Origin: Oxytricha trifallax
Taxonomy: Eukaryota; Ciliophora; Spirotrichea; Sporadotrichida; Oxytrichidae
Length of the DNA stretch: 64,000 nt
Direction of reading: 5' to 3'
Assembly (NCBI GenBank): GCA_000711775.1
Contig: ARYC01001139.1
Coordinates: forward strand, 1-64,000
In this document: piece by piece, positions 34,790-45,432 of the stretch
Layout: the number at the start of each line of letters is the position of its first letter
Position numbering within the stretch: the stretch's first letter is position 1
The notes under the pieces: model-generated
What the model was told of the DNA's origin: nothing
Seen by the model: the letters and a program-made list of their open reading frames with translations, nothing else
The model's database searches: none
Translations under genes and position numbers: made by a program

Positions 34790-36535
34790 ACGATTATAAA
34801 ATAAAGATTGTTTCAGTTTTGAAGTTATCAGCTACTGATATAACGCTATTAGAAGGATATCTGCAATTAACGCAATCGCTACTATTGATCAGAGCATCTT
34901 CTGAAAGTAAGCCAATATCATTTAAGTGAAGTTGAATCTGCTGCTTTAGAATAGAAAGTCTTTGAAGCTGATAGTCACGGTTACTACTCACTTAATCCAA
35001 CCTGTCTTCGAAGTGATCAGTCTACTTATTCAAACAAGCTCAGATGAATTCTATTATTTAAACTCTTTTTTACTTTGAGTTAAGCAAATAAACAAATCAA
35101 ATGAATATTTACCATTAGCACTGAATGAAAAAATGTTTTTCCAGTGAGTAAGAGTTGATTGATAGCATGCTCAAATTCTGTGGACTGTGCTAATTCAGCT
35201 GCGACTGACTCTCATATAGCACTTAATGCCTTGATTTCATCAGCTATTTGCCTGATACTTCTATTTCTGCATTTATTTCCATTTATCTAATTATTAATTA
35301 CTAAATATAAGTATTTGAAGTTAAATCCTAATTATCACAATTAAAAGCTACTTTAAGTCTTTCTTTGGTCAGCGAGGGAGAAAGCAGTTTTGATAAATGC
35401 AGTAAATCATCCTCAGCTCTTAATGTGAATGCCCGTATTTCATTCATGAGTAAACCATGCTATTTGAGAATTTGTGATTCCCTGATTGTGTGATAATAAG
35501 TTTACTTTATATTAATGACCATTAAATACAATAATTATATATTTATTATTTATAGTTATTTGTGGAGTGAAATACATTTACTAAGAAGCACCATTGGATC
35601 CTTTACGCTCCTTTAGTTGTTAGAGATGACATTATTTTAGCATGAAACAGTCAGAATCTCAAGCAATTGGTTACTCATGGAATAGCCATCTTAGTAAATC
35701 CAATGATGGCAATCCCCAATAGTTAGTTTAAGTCCAGTCTATTGCTATTTGCAAGTGCTATGCTCTGGATAAATAAACATGCCAAATTAAACTACTACTG
35801 ATCAGTTTGTCAAGATCAAACTTCAAGTGGTTTAATAATCTATAAGTTTGTAGAGTTAATGAGGTTATAATTGGGTTCATGGCTGATAATCTTGAGTCAA
35901 GAGTGAACTAGTGGCATATGATACAATTGATATAACATTTTAAATTAATTTAATTTATTAATATTTATAATATGTAACTTGATATTGATGATATAAAGCA
36001 GTTAATTAATACTTTAGCAGTTAAAACATGCATTATTCTTATTCCTAACCACTTTTCCAAGTTGTTCCAAGTACTTTCCTTGTCACTCCTGGCATCAATG
36101 GTCTCTTTGTTATGCAAGACAAATCAATCCTCTTTGCTTAACTTGACTTCATCGATGTCCTTGAAATTCTTTTTCTTAATCGCTTACTTTTTTGATGTGT
36201 TATTTCTTAATTATTTTAAATGTATTATACTGATAATAGGCATATTTTGAAATGGTTGATTGATATTGTAATACAATAAAGACCAACTTAACTCAATCGC
36301 AATAACAACACTTTCTCTGGAAAATGGCTCCCTATGTGAAGACCTTATGATTTACACCAAAGACTCAGCAGATATTCGATCGATTTGAGTAGTATCCTTT
36401 TGTAAATGCACTTAAACAAGATTGGCAAGTGCAAGCAGTCAAATCAAATTTATATACTAACTTCTGCAATAGTGAATGATAGCTTGTTGTCTATTTAAGC
36501 ACTGATCTCCACAAAATAGAATTAATGAACCAAAT
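34790..36535 (-). CDS. Unrecognised multi-segment gene (coiled-coil protein)
   Basis: A series of minus-strand coding segments separated by AT-rich gaps, in order: 36458-36530, 36283-36410, about 36010-36172, 35570-35930, 35345-35510, 35115-35285 and 34790-35050. The first two join in frame across a 47-nt GT...AG intron. The products are mostly helical, with two coiled-coil-like stretches near the C-terminus (IRQIADEIKALSAI; NRDYQLQRLSILKQQIQ). TGA codons interrupt three segments and one segment shifts frame. The AT-rich gaps may be IESs or introns. No family recognised; a real host gene or a decayed copy are both possible. Confidence 0.5.
36411..36457 (-). other. 47-nt spliceosomal intron (predicted)
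   Basis: On the minus strand it begins GTATATAAATTT and ends GTTTAAG. It contains a TGA in the frame of the flanking exons, while removal joins Ala-Glu-Val to Met-His-Leu-Gln-Lys in frame. Length and AT-richness fit hypotrich introns. Confidence 0.5.
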
Positions 36536-36946
36536 CGATAAAGCATAAATATTAATAATATCCAAAATCTAATAATATTATTTCACTGGATTATGCCAAT
36601 TAATAATTATATTTAATAAATTAATTAGATTAATATTTTTTAGTTTATTGAAATTTACATTAAAAGTCATATTCCAACCTTATTACTCTTAGGATAACAT
36701 TTTTAGTATAAAATTCACACTGAAAGATTAAATAAATATGCTCTTATCTAGATAATAATAAAAATCAAATTCAACTTGCATAAATAGATGAATATTATCA
36801 AAAATTTACTAACCTTTATATTGAAATATTCATGATGTTTTTTTTAAAAAAAATAAAGTGAATTAGAAAATGAATTTAGAATAATAACTATAGTAATAGT
36901 AGTAATAGTAGTAATAGTAATAGCAAATCTAACAAAAAACGTTTAA

Positions 36947-37068
36947 TCTTCATCTTCTTCCTCATCTTCATCTTCATCATCGAATATCTTAATTTTTTGC
37001 CCTTCTCTCCGTGGCTCCTTGAACTCCCTCTTCGTTGACGTCTTCAGTCTTACCAGGTGCAACACCTG
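36947..37068 (-). CDS. Short acidic coding segment
   Basis: About 120 nt preceded on the minus strand by a splice-acceptor-like TTTTTACAG. Two frames look coding: one rich in GNN codons (VAPGKTEDVNEEGVQGATER) in the first half, another giving a run of Asp/Glu (Phe-Asp-Asp-Glu-Asp-Glu-Asp-Glu-Glu-Glu) in the second half. A one-base slip in the A-run near 36998 would join them. Probably an exon or macronuclear-destined segment of an unknown acidic protein. Confidence 0.35.
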
Positions 37069-37074
37069 TAAAAA

Positions 37075-38290
37075 TAAAATGTTAAATATTTATTTTTAAA
37101 CTTACATTTATGTTGAATGACACAACAGAGCACTCCGATCAGGCATTTTTTTAATTATTTATTTGTCTATTTTATTATTTAATACAATTCATTTTATCCA
37201 AAAAATATCGTTATTACTAATTGATAATTATTTTTTGTAGTTTTTTAAAGTATTAATCTTAGGAAAAGTAATGATAGTAGGTATATTGATGATTCGAAAA
37301 ATAATTCAATTGTTTTACTAATGAACTAAAATTGCATGATAAATTGATGTAAATAATTATACGTATTATATGTTAAACGTTTAAGAGTAAAATTTTATTA
37401 AATTTGGAAATATTCTCATTTAGAAATCAAATATTGATTTAAATTACAAGAATGTTAGGTTTTATATATATTTAAAAAAAAATACTTAAATATAACGAGA
37501 TTGGAGAGCTATTATAATTTAAGGGAGCGATAGCAGTCAATATTTTTAATGATCTTTGAGTTTTTTATTGTAGAGGATATGTTTCAAGACCCGTAATATC
37601 CTCGAAAGCTCGTATTTAGTGTAAATCATTTAACTAATGATAGAAGCAAATTATTGAAAATGCTCATTATTAATTACTAGGGACACTGACATTTTCCAAA
37701 TATTACAGAGTTTTGGCGTGTAAATTTAATCGATTTTTATAATTCACTGCGTTATTCAATTTAACGAATAAATCATTGAAAAGGGTTTTATTCCTAGTCT
37801 TAAACCATTTAAATATTTTGAATGTAGGAAAGTCTTAAAATCAAATGATTTGATTTCATCATCAAGACAGGCTTAAGATGGTTAATATATAAATGATTAA
37901 TGAAAATATTAAGAAATAAATACTTTTAATGATGAATACTCGTATAAGTGCAGTTAGTAATTGAGATGTAATGCTATGTCTCATGAAAATTCTTATACTC
38001 TTAATAACATTTCACTTCTTTTTATAGTGATGAGGGCATAGATTCATTGGTAGTAAAAATTCTTAAATGAGAGAGGCTAACAAGGCATTTATTCAGTTGT
38101 GAATATTTTAGTATGAAATTTTATCATTTATAGTTTGCATATTTTATAATGTACTAAAATATTGTTTCACAGTGCCCTTTTATACTAGATATACTGACCG
38201 TATGCTATTATTAAAGAAAATACAATTTAAGAAAGTTTGATTTTACGATAGATCTCAATTTTTAATGAGCCCCTGCATTTAGTGAACCAA
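37075..38290. other. AT-rich spacer
   Basis: About 1.2 kb without a supported gene, transposon end or internal repeat. Base composition is typical of the non-coding germline DNA elsewhere in the window. Confidence 0.45.
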
Positions 38291-38555
38291 TTAATTTTAA
38301 ATTTAATTGAGTTTTTGAACACAAAGCTAAAGCTAAAAGTGCTTATTTTCAAAGTCTACCAATAAGTCTTCTGTTTGGTTCTAAGTGATGATGTTGGTTT
38401 GAGTTTTAATGTAAGTTAATGATTAATATATATTGCGATACGACTTCTTTTATTTCAAGGTTCTCATAAAAATTTACATGACAAATTCTAGGAAATTTCT
38501 CGAATTTGACTTATGATCACCCTATACGATTTCAAACTTCGACGAACCCAATTGA

Positions 38556-38999
38556 TAGGGAATAACTTTCAACATACCAATAACTTCTGACATACCAGTA
38601 GGTCAAAATAGTCTACAGCATACCATCGTCCTAGTTGTATTAAATATAAATAGGTAACGCATACTCCTATGCAGTTTTGGTTTAAGTGCAACAAGAATAG
38701 TGGTAATGTAAAGTAGACAAGCAGATCAAATCTCTTAATAGTATCCATTTACTAGAATAAAGTTAGAAAATACCTTGCCTAAGAATACTCCAGTAGAGTA
38801 TTATTTAAGATTTCCCTTCTCAACGAACCATACAATATGCCATTGCATCGAAGAAGTTTAATCTGTTCAATGGCACTTAAACAAGAAAAAAAGTCATGCC
38901 AGTGAAATATAGAAGATAACGACGTAGCTCAAAGAGTTATTATACATCTCAGATACAAGTTTAACAACATTAAAAATTATAGTTTTTGGTAATTCTTAT
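38556..38999 (+). CDS. Unrecognised coding segment, ~148 codons
   Basis: The plus strand is free of TGA from 38556 to 39116 with balanced protein-like composition to about 39000. It includes ITFNIPITSDIPVGQ, the Cys/His-bearing Thr-Ile-Cys-His-Cys-Ile-Glu-Glu-Val, and a Lys-rich stretch. No start Met at the 5' edge and no domain recognised, so it may be one segment of a larger gene. A weaker coding-like piece lies just upstream (38300-38410, LKLKVLIFKVYQQVFCLVLS). Confidence 0.4.
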
Positions 39000-39367
39000 T
39001 AAAAATATTTTGTTGGTATAACTAATCGTATCTATACCATTTTTATATAATAATTAATGCAATACTAGGCACCAATTTAATTCATTATCTTCCTTTCTTG
39101 TTATATAATATTCAGATGATAAATAGGTTTGAGATGACTCAACTAATATGAAAGCTTTAGTTTCTAACTTCAAAGTATTTTATTTAGGAGTCCACTGCAA
39201 GAAATTGACATGGAAAAAAAGCACTATAATTAATTGCAATTGCATATTAAATTACTTATATTTTACATAAGTTCCAATCATTACTTCAAAAAATTTAAAA
39301 TTAAAGATTACTCCACCTATAACAGATTATTTAATATAGAAAATTCATCATTAAACATTACCACTAT

Positions 39368-39371
<4 letters not shown>

Positions 39372-39400
<29 letters not shown>

Positions 39401-40956
39401 TAGATCACATTGAGGTCTCTGGGGACCCCCGATCTGGTAATATGTTTAATATATATAAGGGACAAGCCCTTTTATAAGTTCAAGTGAGATAAGTTAATTT
39501 GGGCATTAACTACTTCACTAAAAATTCTTCTTAATTTTCTTCTTCTCTGTCATCTTCTGGAGCCATTTCTTCTTTCTATTTTCCTTTCTTTGTCTCTTTT
39601 TGATTTGAAAGGAGGACTGTTTAATTTTTGGAAGAGATAGACCAACGTTGAATTTTTCTTGTGAACTGTGTTGTTAATCGTTGGTGAGAAGCACTCTATC
39701 TTAAAAGCTTCTTAATTGTAGTTCTCCTTAATAGATGGAACTAAGTTAGTTTAATAATTGGATTTCCCATTTTTCAAATCTTGGGTCCTAATTATTATTT
39801 TTGGAAGAAATGAGTCTTTGTAGTAACTTGTATCTTATGTCTTGTTTCATTATTTGGAACATGTTACTCTCTGTGAGAATCAATTAAACTCTTGTTGTTT
39901 CCAAGAGGATATCTGGTTTAATCCCTTGATACACCAGTATATGTATAAGGCTTATATCTTCTATTGAATCTTTGATCAGATTCTGAGCAGTTTTTGTTCT
40001 GGTGAGATTTCTGATATCATGTTCCCTATTTAGTACCCCTTGTCCGATTGTAGTATCTAGTACCTGTGGTACTGCCTAGTTGAGATTTTTGGGTGATTCT
40101 TCGCATATCTTGGAGGTCAGTTGGAGTGATTCCTCCAATATCTTTGTTAAGTAGTTAGGGACTATGGAATCTGTTTTAGGTTAGATGTATGAGCGAACTT
40201 GGGGTTCAGATTTAGGAGAATTGGATTTGTTTGAGTTGAAAAATTGAGGTTTATACTTCTGTGGTTATCTTATAGTGTCATTGTTTAAGTTAGTAGTAGT
40301 TTCTACAACCTCAGTTGTAATTTTCTGAAAAAGAGTTTTTTCACTGTTATCCAATATGGGGTTTTGGTATAGGGGTCTTTGGGTGTTGTGTTTTGAAGCT
40401 TTTTTCTTCTTCTGGGACAGTTTGAGGTTTTTATAGTACCTTCTTTAGTGGATTAGTTACTCTCTCTCTCTCGAAAGCTAGATAGGCTTCTTCCTCATCT
40501 TGGTCGTCGTCCTCATCTTCATCTGAGGTCCACTCGTCTTCTGACGGAAGGTTGTGGTTCTGTTTCTTAGTAGTTTTAGCAAGGAAATCTTAGGCAAAAG
40601 CGCTTAAATCAATGTGTTGATTTTTGATTTGTTCATCGTCAATCATGATTTGTTTATGGCTAAGTTTGTTGAAGTGAGGTTGTGTTATCCTCTAGCATAG
40701 TTCGAGTGTTCGACTTAAGTTATGGGTGTTTTGTTTGTTTAGTATTTAGTAGTAGACTCAGGTTGCTTTTTGTTGTAGATATAAAGACTTTAACTGTCTT
40801 CGATGATCATTTGTTCATCCGAAGATTCGCTGCCAGTTGTCCAGCAGCGTTCCCTTTCCTAGCCCTTAAGGACTAGGTTGTGGAGAGAGTTCTAGATAGA
40901 CTTGGTAAGGATTCGTTTCATTATACCCCCAGAGCAAGTTTCTATCTAATTTAATA
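39372..40956 (-). mobile_element. Non-LTR-like retroelement copy 2, full length with 15-bp TSD
   Basis: 1585 bp flanked by the perfect 15-bp duplication ATTACCACTATATTA (39357-39371, 40957-40971). On the minus strand the 3' end is an (ATT)n tail (39372-39402), preceded by GGTCCCCAGAGACCTCAATG, almost the same end as copy 1 at 17005. One ORF fills it and no RT is present, so it seems non-autonomous and mobilised by another element's reverse transcriptase. Confidence 0.85.
39515..40646 (-). pseudogene. Retroelement copy 2 ORF (ORF1-like)
   Basis: ATG at 40644-40646, TGA at 39515-39517. The N-terminal 100 codons are clean and contain a striking acidic run (SEDEWTSDEDEDDDQDEEEA). After a frame break near 40350, Gln/Asn/Ile/Leu-rich sequence continues, and the C-terminus is strongly basic (Lys-Lys-Arg-Gln-Arg-Lys-Glu-Asn-Arg-Lys-Lys). 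Acidic N-terminus plus basic C-terminus matches copy 1. No zinc knuckle or RT. Function inferred only as a possible RNA-binding ORF1. Confidence 0.55.
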
Positions 40957-40974
40957 ATTACCACTATATTACAT

Positions 40975-42685
40975 AAGGTATTACTTAAGATTAAATTCAA
41001 TATATTTTGCTGCAAATAAATTATTATCAGATATATTTATTCAATCATTTTTGTTATATAATTTAATAATTTCATTTCAAAATTAATTTTAATTTTGAAA
41101 GACATTGAGATCATAATAATTTTAGTTTATTTAAATTAATAAGTTAGGTCTTAAAATTTACTATATATAACAATTTACTTATTAAATCATAAAATTGAAA
41201 AAATATTTTGGACTAACTTTTGTTTTAGTTTATTAACAGTATTTAACTACTTTTTTGTGTCAAATTGTGACCTTCACAGTATTTTGAATTCCTTATATTT
41301 ACAACTTAAGGATATCTGTAAATTTCCTGTCATTTACTCATCTCTTCTAAGTAAAGCAAATATATGCCATACAAAATAGATTTGTAAGATGTATTAATTA
41401 ATAAAGAGAAGAAATAATAAATTTATTAGCTTTTAAATATTCACCTATAGGTAATTTTTCAAATTATGCATAAAATTACTGATTAAATTAATGTGATTAC
41501 TTAATGAAATCTCATGATAAATGTTTGAAATTAATTGTCGAAATATGCTCTTAAGCTTCATAATTTACCTCATTAAATCATAGGCATTTATTAATTGGAG
41601 AGGTTAAGATTTTAACAGGATAGTTATACCAACTATTATAATCAGATTCTTCCTCATCACTGCCTTTTTATTTATTTCAAAACTAGATGCAAAGCTGTAT
41701 ATTAAAATATAAAAAATAATAGTATATAATATTTTATTTATTTTTGATATTCATTATTTTCTATATTATCATTATTTATATTCAAATTTTATTATAAATA
41801 TTTTATGTTAGATGCCAAAAAATGGAAAATGTGACAAAAATTATCATAATTGTTCTGAAAATCTTTTTAAACCACCTCATAATCCTTCATTTAATAAGTT
41901 TTATAATTTAATCTCAACCATTCAATGCTTTTTTCATTAAAATTTATTTAATTTTCTATAACTTACTATAAACACACATAAGAAGTAAATAATTCTTCAG
42001 AGTCCGCTATTCTTCGAACTAAAATTCTTTGCCCACCCTTTTTTGCGATCCTTGTTCTTTTCTCGTTTTAGAGAAAAACTAATCATACTAGCTGCTTTTC
42101 GTTTGTTATATGACTTAATTTTTGCAAGCAAAGTTCTTCCTCAATTTAACACCAATCATATAAGAAACTCATCTTTAGAGGCAATCTCAACTGTAAGACC
42201 TGTAGGCTAATCAATCACAGAGTAGACTTCTAATTGCGTCCTGCTTTTTCAAGATTAACTCTCTAAACTTTAAAGAGTTTGTCATCAAAATACAGGAATT
42301 GAGGTTGATTGGTTGGATTCAAACAATACTAATTAACCCAAAGTGAAGATTATTATACTTTTTATATATTAAAGATATAAACTACTACTAGGCTGAATTT
42401 TAACATTTTAGAAAAAGTAAAACATATTGATATTTACTCTTAAGAAATTTTAATGTATTCTTATTTTGCAATTCATAAATCAATAGATTACTTTTGTTGT
42501 GTAGTAGTCATTATATTATAATTGTCCTTGAAATTTAAGTATAAGGTAATTTGAAGTTATTTATTAGACCTTATAATTGTATTTCTTGTAGCAAATTTAC
42601 TTTATATTCATTAAAAATTGTTGCAAAAATAAATTAAATTTAAAAGAAATATACACAGGCTAGGATTTATTTAAATATATATATA
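40975..42685. other. AT-rich spacer left of the TBE-like element
   Basis: About 1.7 kb without a supported gene. I looked here for C4A4 telomeric repeats or a terminal inverted repeat matching the region right of 46547 and found none by eye. The left end of the TBE-like element must lie in or near this stretch. Confidence 0.45.
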
Positions 42686-42688
42686 CTA

Positions 42689-43719
42689 TCACTACTCTAT
42701 TTATCTAAGTTGATTACCAAAGGAACTCCACCCTGGTCTGACATTGTGGTCTTTTGCAAAGATCTCTAAGTTTAGCTTGTCAGGGCACATCTTCCTCACA
42801 AAACCGTAAATTTCATCAGGCTTTCTGGAGTGTTCTCTTATTATGACATTCTCTGCTCTATGTTAGTCTACTATATCTTTCACATTTCCTTTTTAGGCGA
42901 TGATAAATTTTTCAAAACAGTGAGAAGTATAGAAATCCCAGCCGCAGTGAATTCTGCCTCTCTTTGTTAGTTTCACCCACATCCCCTCGTCTACCTCCTC
43001 GCACCCATGCTTCTTAATAAATTGTTGGTCAAGCTGTCTCTCTTTTAATTAACCACCCAGATTATCTAAATATCTCTCTCTTTGCACAAGGTGTATTGGC
43101 ATGTTAAGAAAGTCTTTGTCTGAAACAGTATTATAGGGCAGGTCCTGCTTCAACCACCAAGCTGGGTCCATTGACACCACTTCATAGAGTCTCCCATATC
43201 TGTGCATGCAATCTTTAGCAATATCCTTCCACTTTTTTATGTCATTAATGTCACTGCTGAATACCACAGGTTGCGTTAGAATCTTTTAAGTGAGGCTTTT
43301 CACCTTTTTTTAATTTCAATTAGCTAGTAATCCTTGTAAATCCTATTCTTCACAATTGCTTCTCCCTGATAAATACCAGTTCTTCTCTGCTTTTTTAATG
43401 TCTTTGATTTCAACAGCTTCCAATGGCTTAAGTTTGCATTTTTCAAGGTGTATCTCACAATTATAGACTCTTTCGAATTTATTGTGGCAATAAACGCATT
43501 TCTGTCTCACTTCTTTTTCCCATTCCTTGGTTTGCTTATAATCCTCTTATGCTTGTCATAAGTATGGGTGCTAAGAGAATTTTGGTTTTCATAAGTGCGA
43601 TTGCAATATCTACATTCATCCATCTCTGTATATTCAAGTACTTGAAGTTTATTTCTCTTCCCTAACATTGTTTGTTTAAACCATGAGATATATTTAAATT
43701 TACTTACATTAGTAAGCAT
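42689..43719 (-). pseudogene. Zinc-finger / MT-A70 N6-adenine methyltransferase, copy 1
   Basis: Two Cys/His fingers come first: CRYCNRTYENQNSLSTHTYD at 43548-43610, then CVYCHNKFERVYNCEIHLEK at 43437-43500. They lie on either side of a one-base frame shift near 43543. A single TGA (43316-43318) interrupts the frame before an otherwise uninterrupted MT-A70 domain, 42689-43267. Landmarks: VVSMDPAWWLKQDLPYNT (DPPW site reads DPAW), then Gly-Met-Trp-Val-Lys-Leu-Thr-Lys, then REHSRKPDEIYGFV, then HNVRPGWSSFGNQL. MT-A70 proteins such as METTL3, METTL4 and ciliate MTA1 transfer methyl groups to adenine N6. The fingers suggest DNA targeting. Apart from the two breaks it is well preserved. Confidence 0.85.
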
Positions 43720-44721
43720 GAGTTTTATTAGGTAGTGAGTTACCATTGTTCTCAATATTTGAATTGAGTAAAATCTCACTTTCCTGAGAAAAAATGAGTA
43801 AAATCTGCCATTTTTAATTATATTTTTAATTGTCAAGACCAATATCTGGTCAAGTTCGTATTTTCTTTTACTTTCTAATATATAATAATAGCTTTAAATT
43901 TTATTATAATTTGAGATTAAGTTTTAAAATCAACACTAATTATATTTTTTATTATTTATTAAATAATTAACTCAATCATGGAAAAAGGATGATGGACTGG
44001 ATTAAATTACATTAAATATCAATTATTTTCAATAATTTATTATTTAGACATAAAAATGAACCCTCCTCGCTAAATAATTGTAAATGATATAGATTTAATT
44101 ATTTACAGGTAAAGATGGGCAAGTTATAACAAGAGTGGTTGGACATGTGATAAGAAGATCCTATAAAAAGCTTATATAAGACTCGAATTAAACAAAGTAA
44201 AAAAAATGTAAGGAAATTATCCCTAGATTATAAAAAAAAAATTATCTTATACTCAATAAAATGGCTAATCTTAAAGAAAAATCTAATAAAAATAATTGTA
44301 AAATCTTAAATATAATGACAAAACTACAAAGTATTTTTTATTAGCGAACGTCTAAATTATTAATTAATTTCTAATTAATACTAGCTAACCTTAATTATAC
44401 ATTTAGTGAAAAAGGAGCCATGGGTTATGCAAACATAGCTAAGTGATAGGAAATTCTAATAATAAGTAATTATTCAACAGAAAGCATAAAGACAAATAAT
44501 TATTCATAAAAATGTAATTAAGTATTTCTTTTTTAGTTTTTACTTTTTGCTTAATATTTCTGGTCAGTAGGATGGGGTGCCAAGATGGGACTAATTTCAA
44601 TATAAGGTTCAAGAATCTACTCATGATTCAAAAATTAATATCAGAAATAATCTTAGAATTGTAAGTTCTATCTTAATTTCTTTAAATAATATTAGGATGG
44701 AAGGAGAAAGAGTTATTGGAC

Positions 44722-45256
44722 ATGACCATTGAGAACTTTCATAAAAGTTCTAGTCCAAACAAGATTGGAGTTAATTCCTAAGATTTAATAGTAAGATTTT
44801 TACTATAATTTATCAGTAAAGAGGGTTACTTTCTCCCACCAGATCAGCAAGTCACTATGAGATTTTTAATAAACTTCTTGGCAGGGAACAAGGAGCTCCT
44901 TAAAAGTGCTGACGTGTAGAACTTCAACGTCCCATATTACTATGAGCTCTCAGTGAAGAAGATTTTTGAGGAGATTAAGGATGACCAAAATATAATGAAG
45001 TTAGTTCATGAATTACTATGATGACTACAGAGTGATGCCTGACCGCAAGTACATGTATGGGGTGCTTGGAGCCCTTTGGCCAAACTTTATTAGCGAACTC
45101 ATAAAGTACGCCATCCGAGTGAGAAACCTGTCTAATGCAGAGGATGATAAGCAAGACAAGATCTTTATTAGGGATGACATTTTTAAGAAGCTTCAAAGTG
45201 AGCCCTTCTTTTCGAGTAAGAATATAGTGCCGCTTATTACTATAATTAGAAACTAA
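44722..45256 (+). pseudogene. 22-kDa-type TBE protein, diverged, one frameshift
   Basis: ATG at 44722 opens a frame to 45020 (MTIENFHKSS ... FLPPDQQVTMRFLINFLAG ... NVPYYYELSVKKI). A one-base shift near 45007 leads to MPDRKYMYGVLGALW ... DDKQDKIFIRDDIFKKLQSE. These blocks correspond in order to FLPT..GTKISFLRA, IPNYPEISVTNLY, LPERNYFFGILATI and KDKQGIKISESWLSELQKH of the TBE protein. TBE-family identity is well supported despite low identity. Function unknown. Confidence 0.75.
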
Positions 45257-45432
45257 AGGGAAAGCACTCTCAATGCTGAAGTTCAAAAGTAAACCTGGTA
45301 ATATTAAGAAGAAAAGAAACTACCATGATATCTCTCAATCTTTCTCAAAGTTTAAATAGGAGTCAGAAGGGCATGGCCCTATAAATATAATGCAAGAGAA
45401 TGCTTCATTCTTGATGGATAATTAAAGAAAAT

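Noticed and set aside
40682..40876. 64-aa plus ORF
   Set aside because: Lies at the 5' end of the minus-strand retroelement copy 2 and has no gene-like features of its own.
43049..43267. UGA read as Trp genome-wide
   Set aside because: The TBE 22-kDa, small basic and transposase ORFs end at TGAs conserved across copies, and Trp is TGG in their conserved motifs; kept only as a question for the other ORFs.
44975..45286. 103-aa minus ORF
   Set aside because: Antisense of the 22-kDa-type gene, whose blocks match the TBE family on the plus strand.
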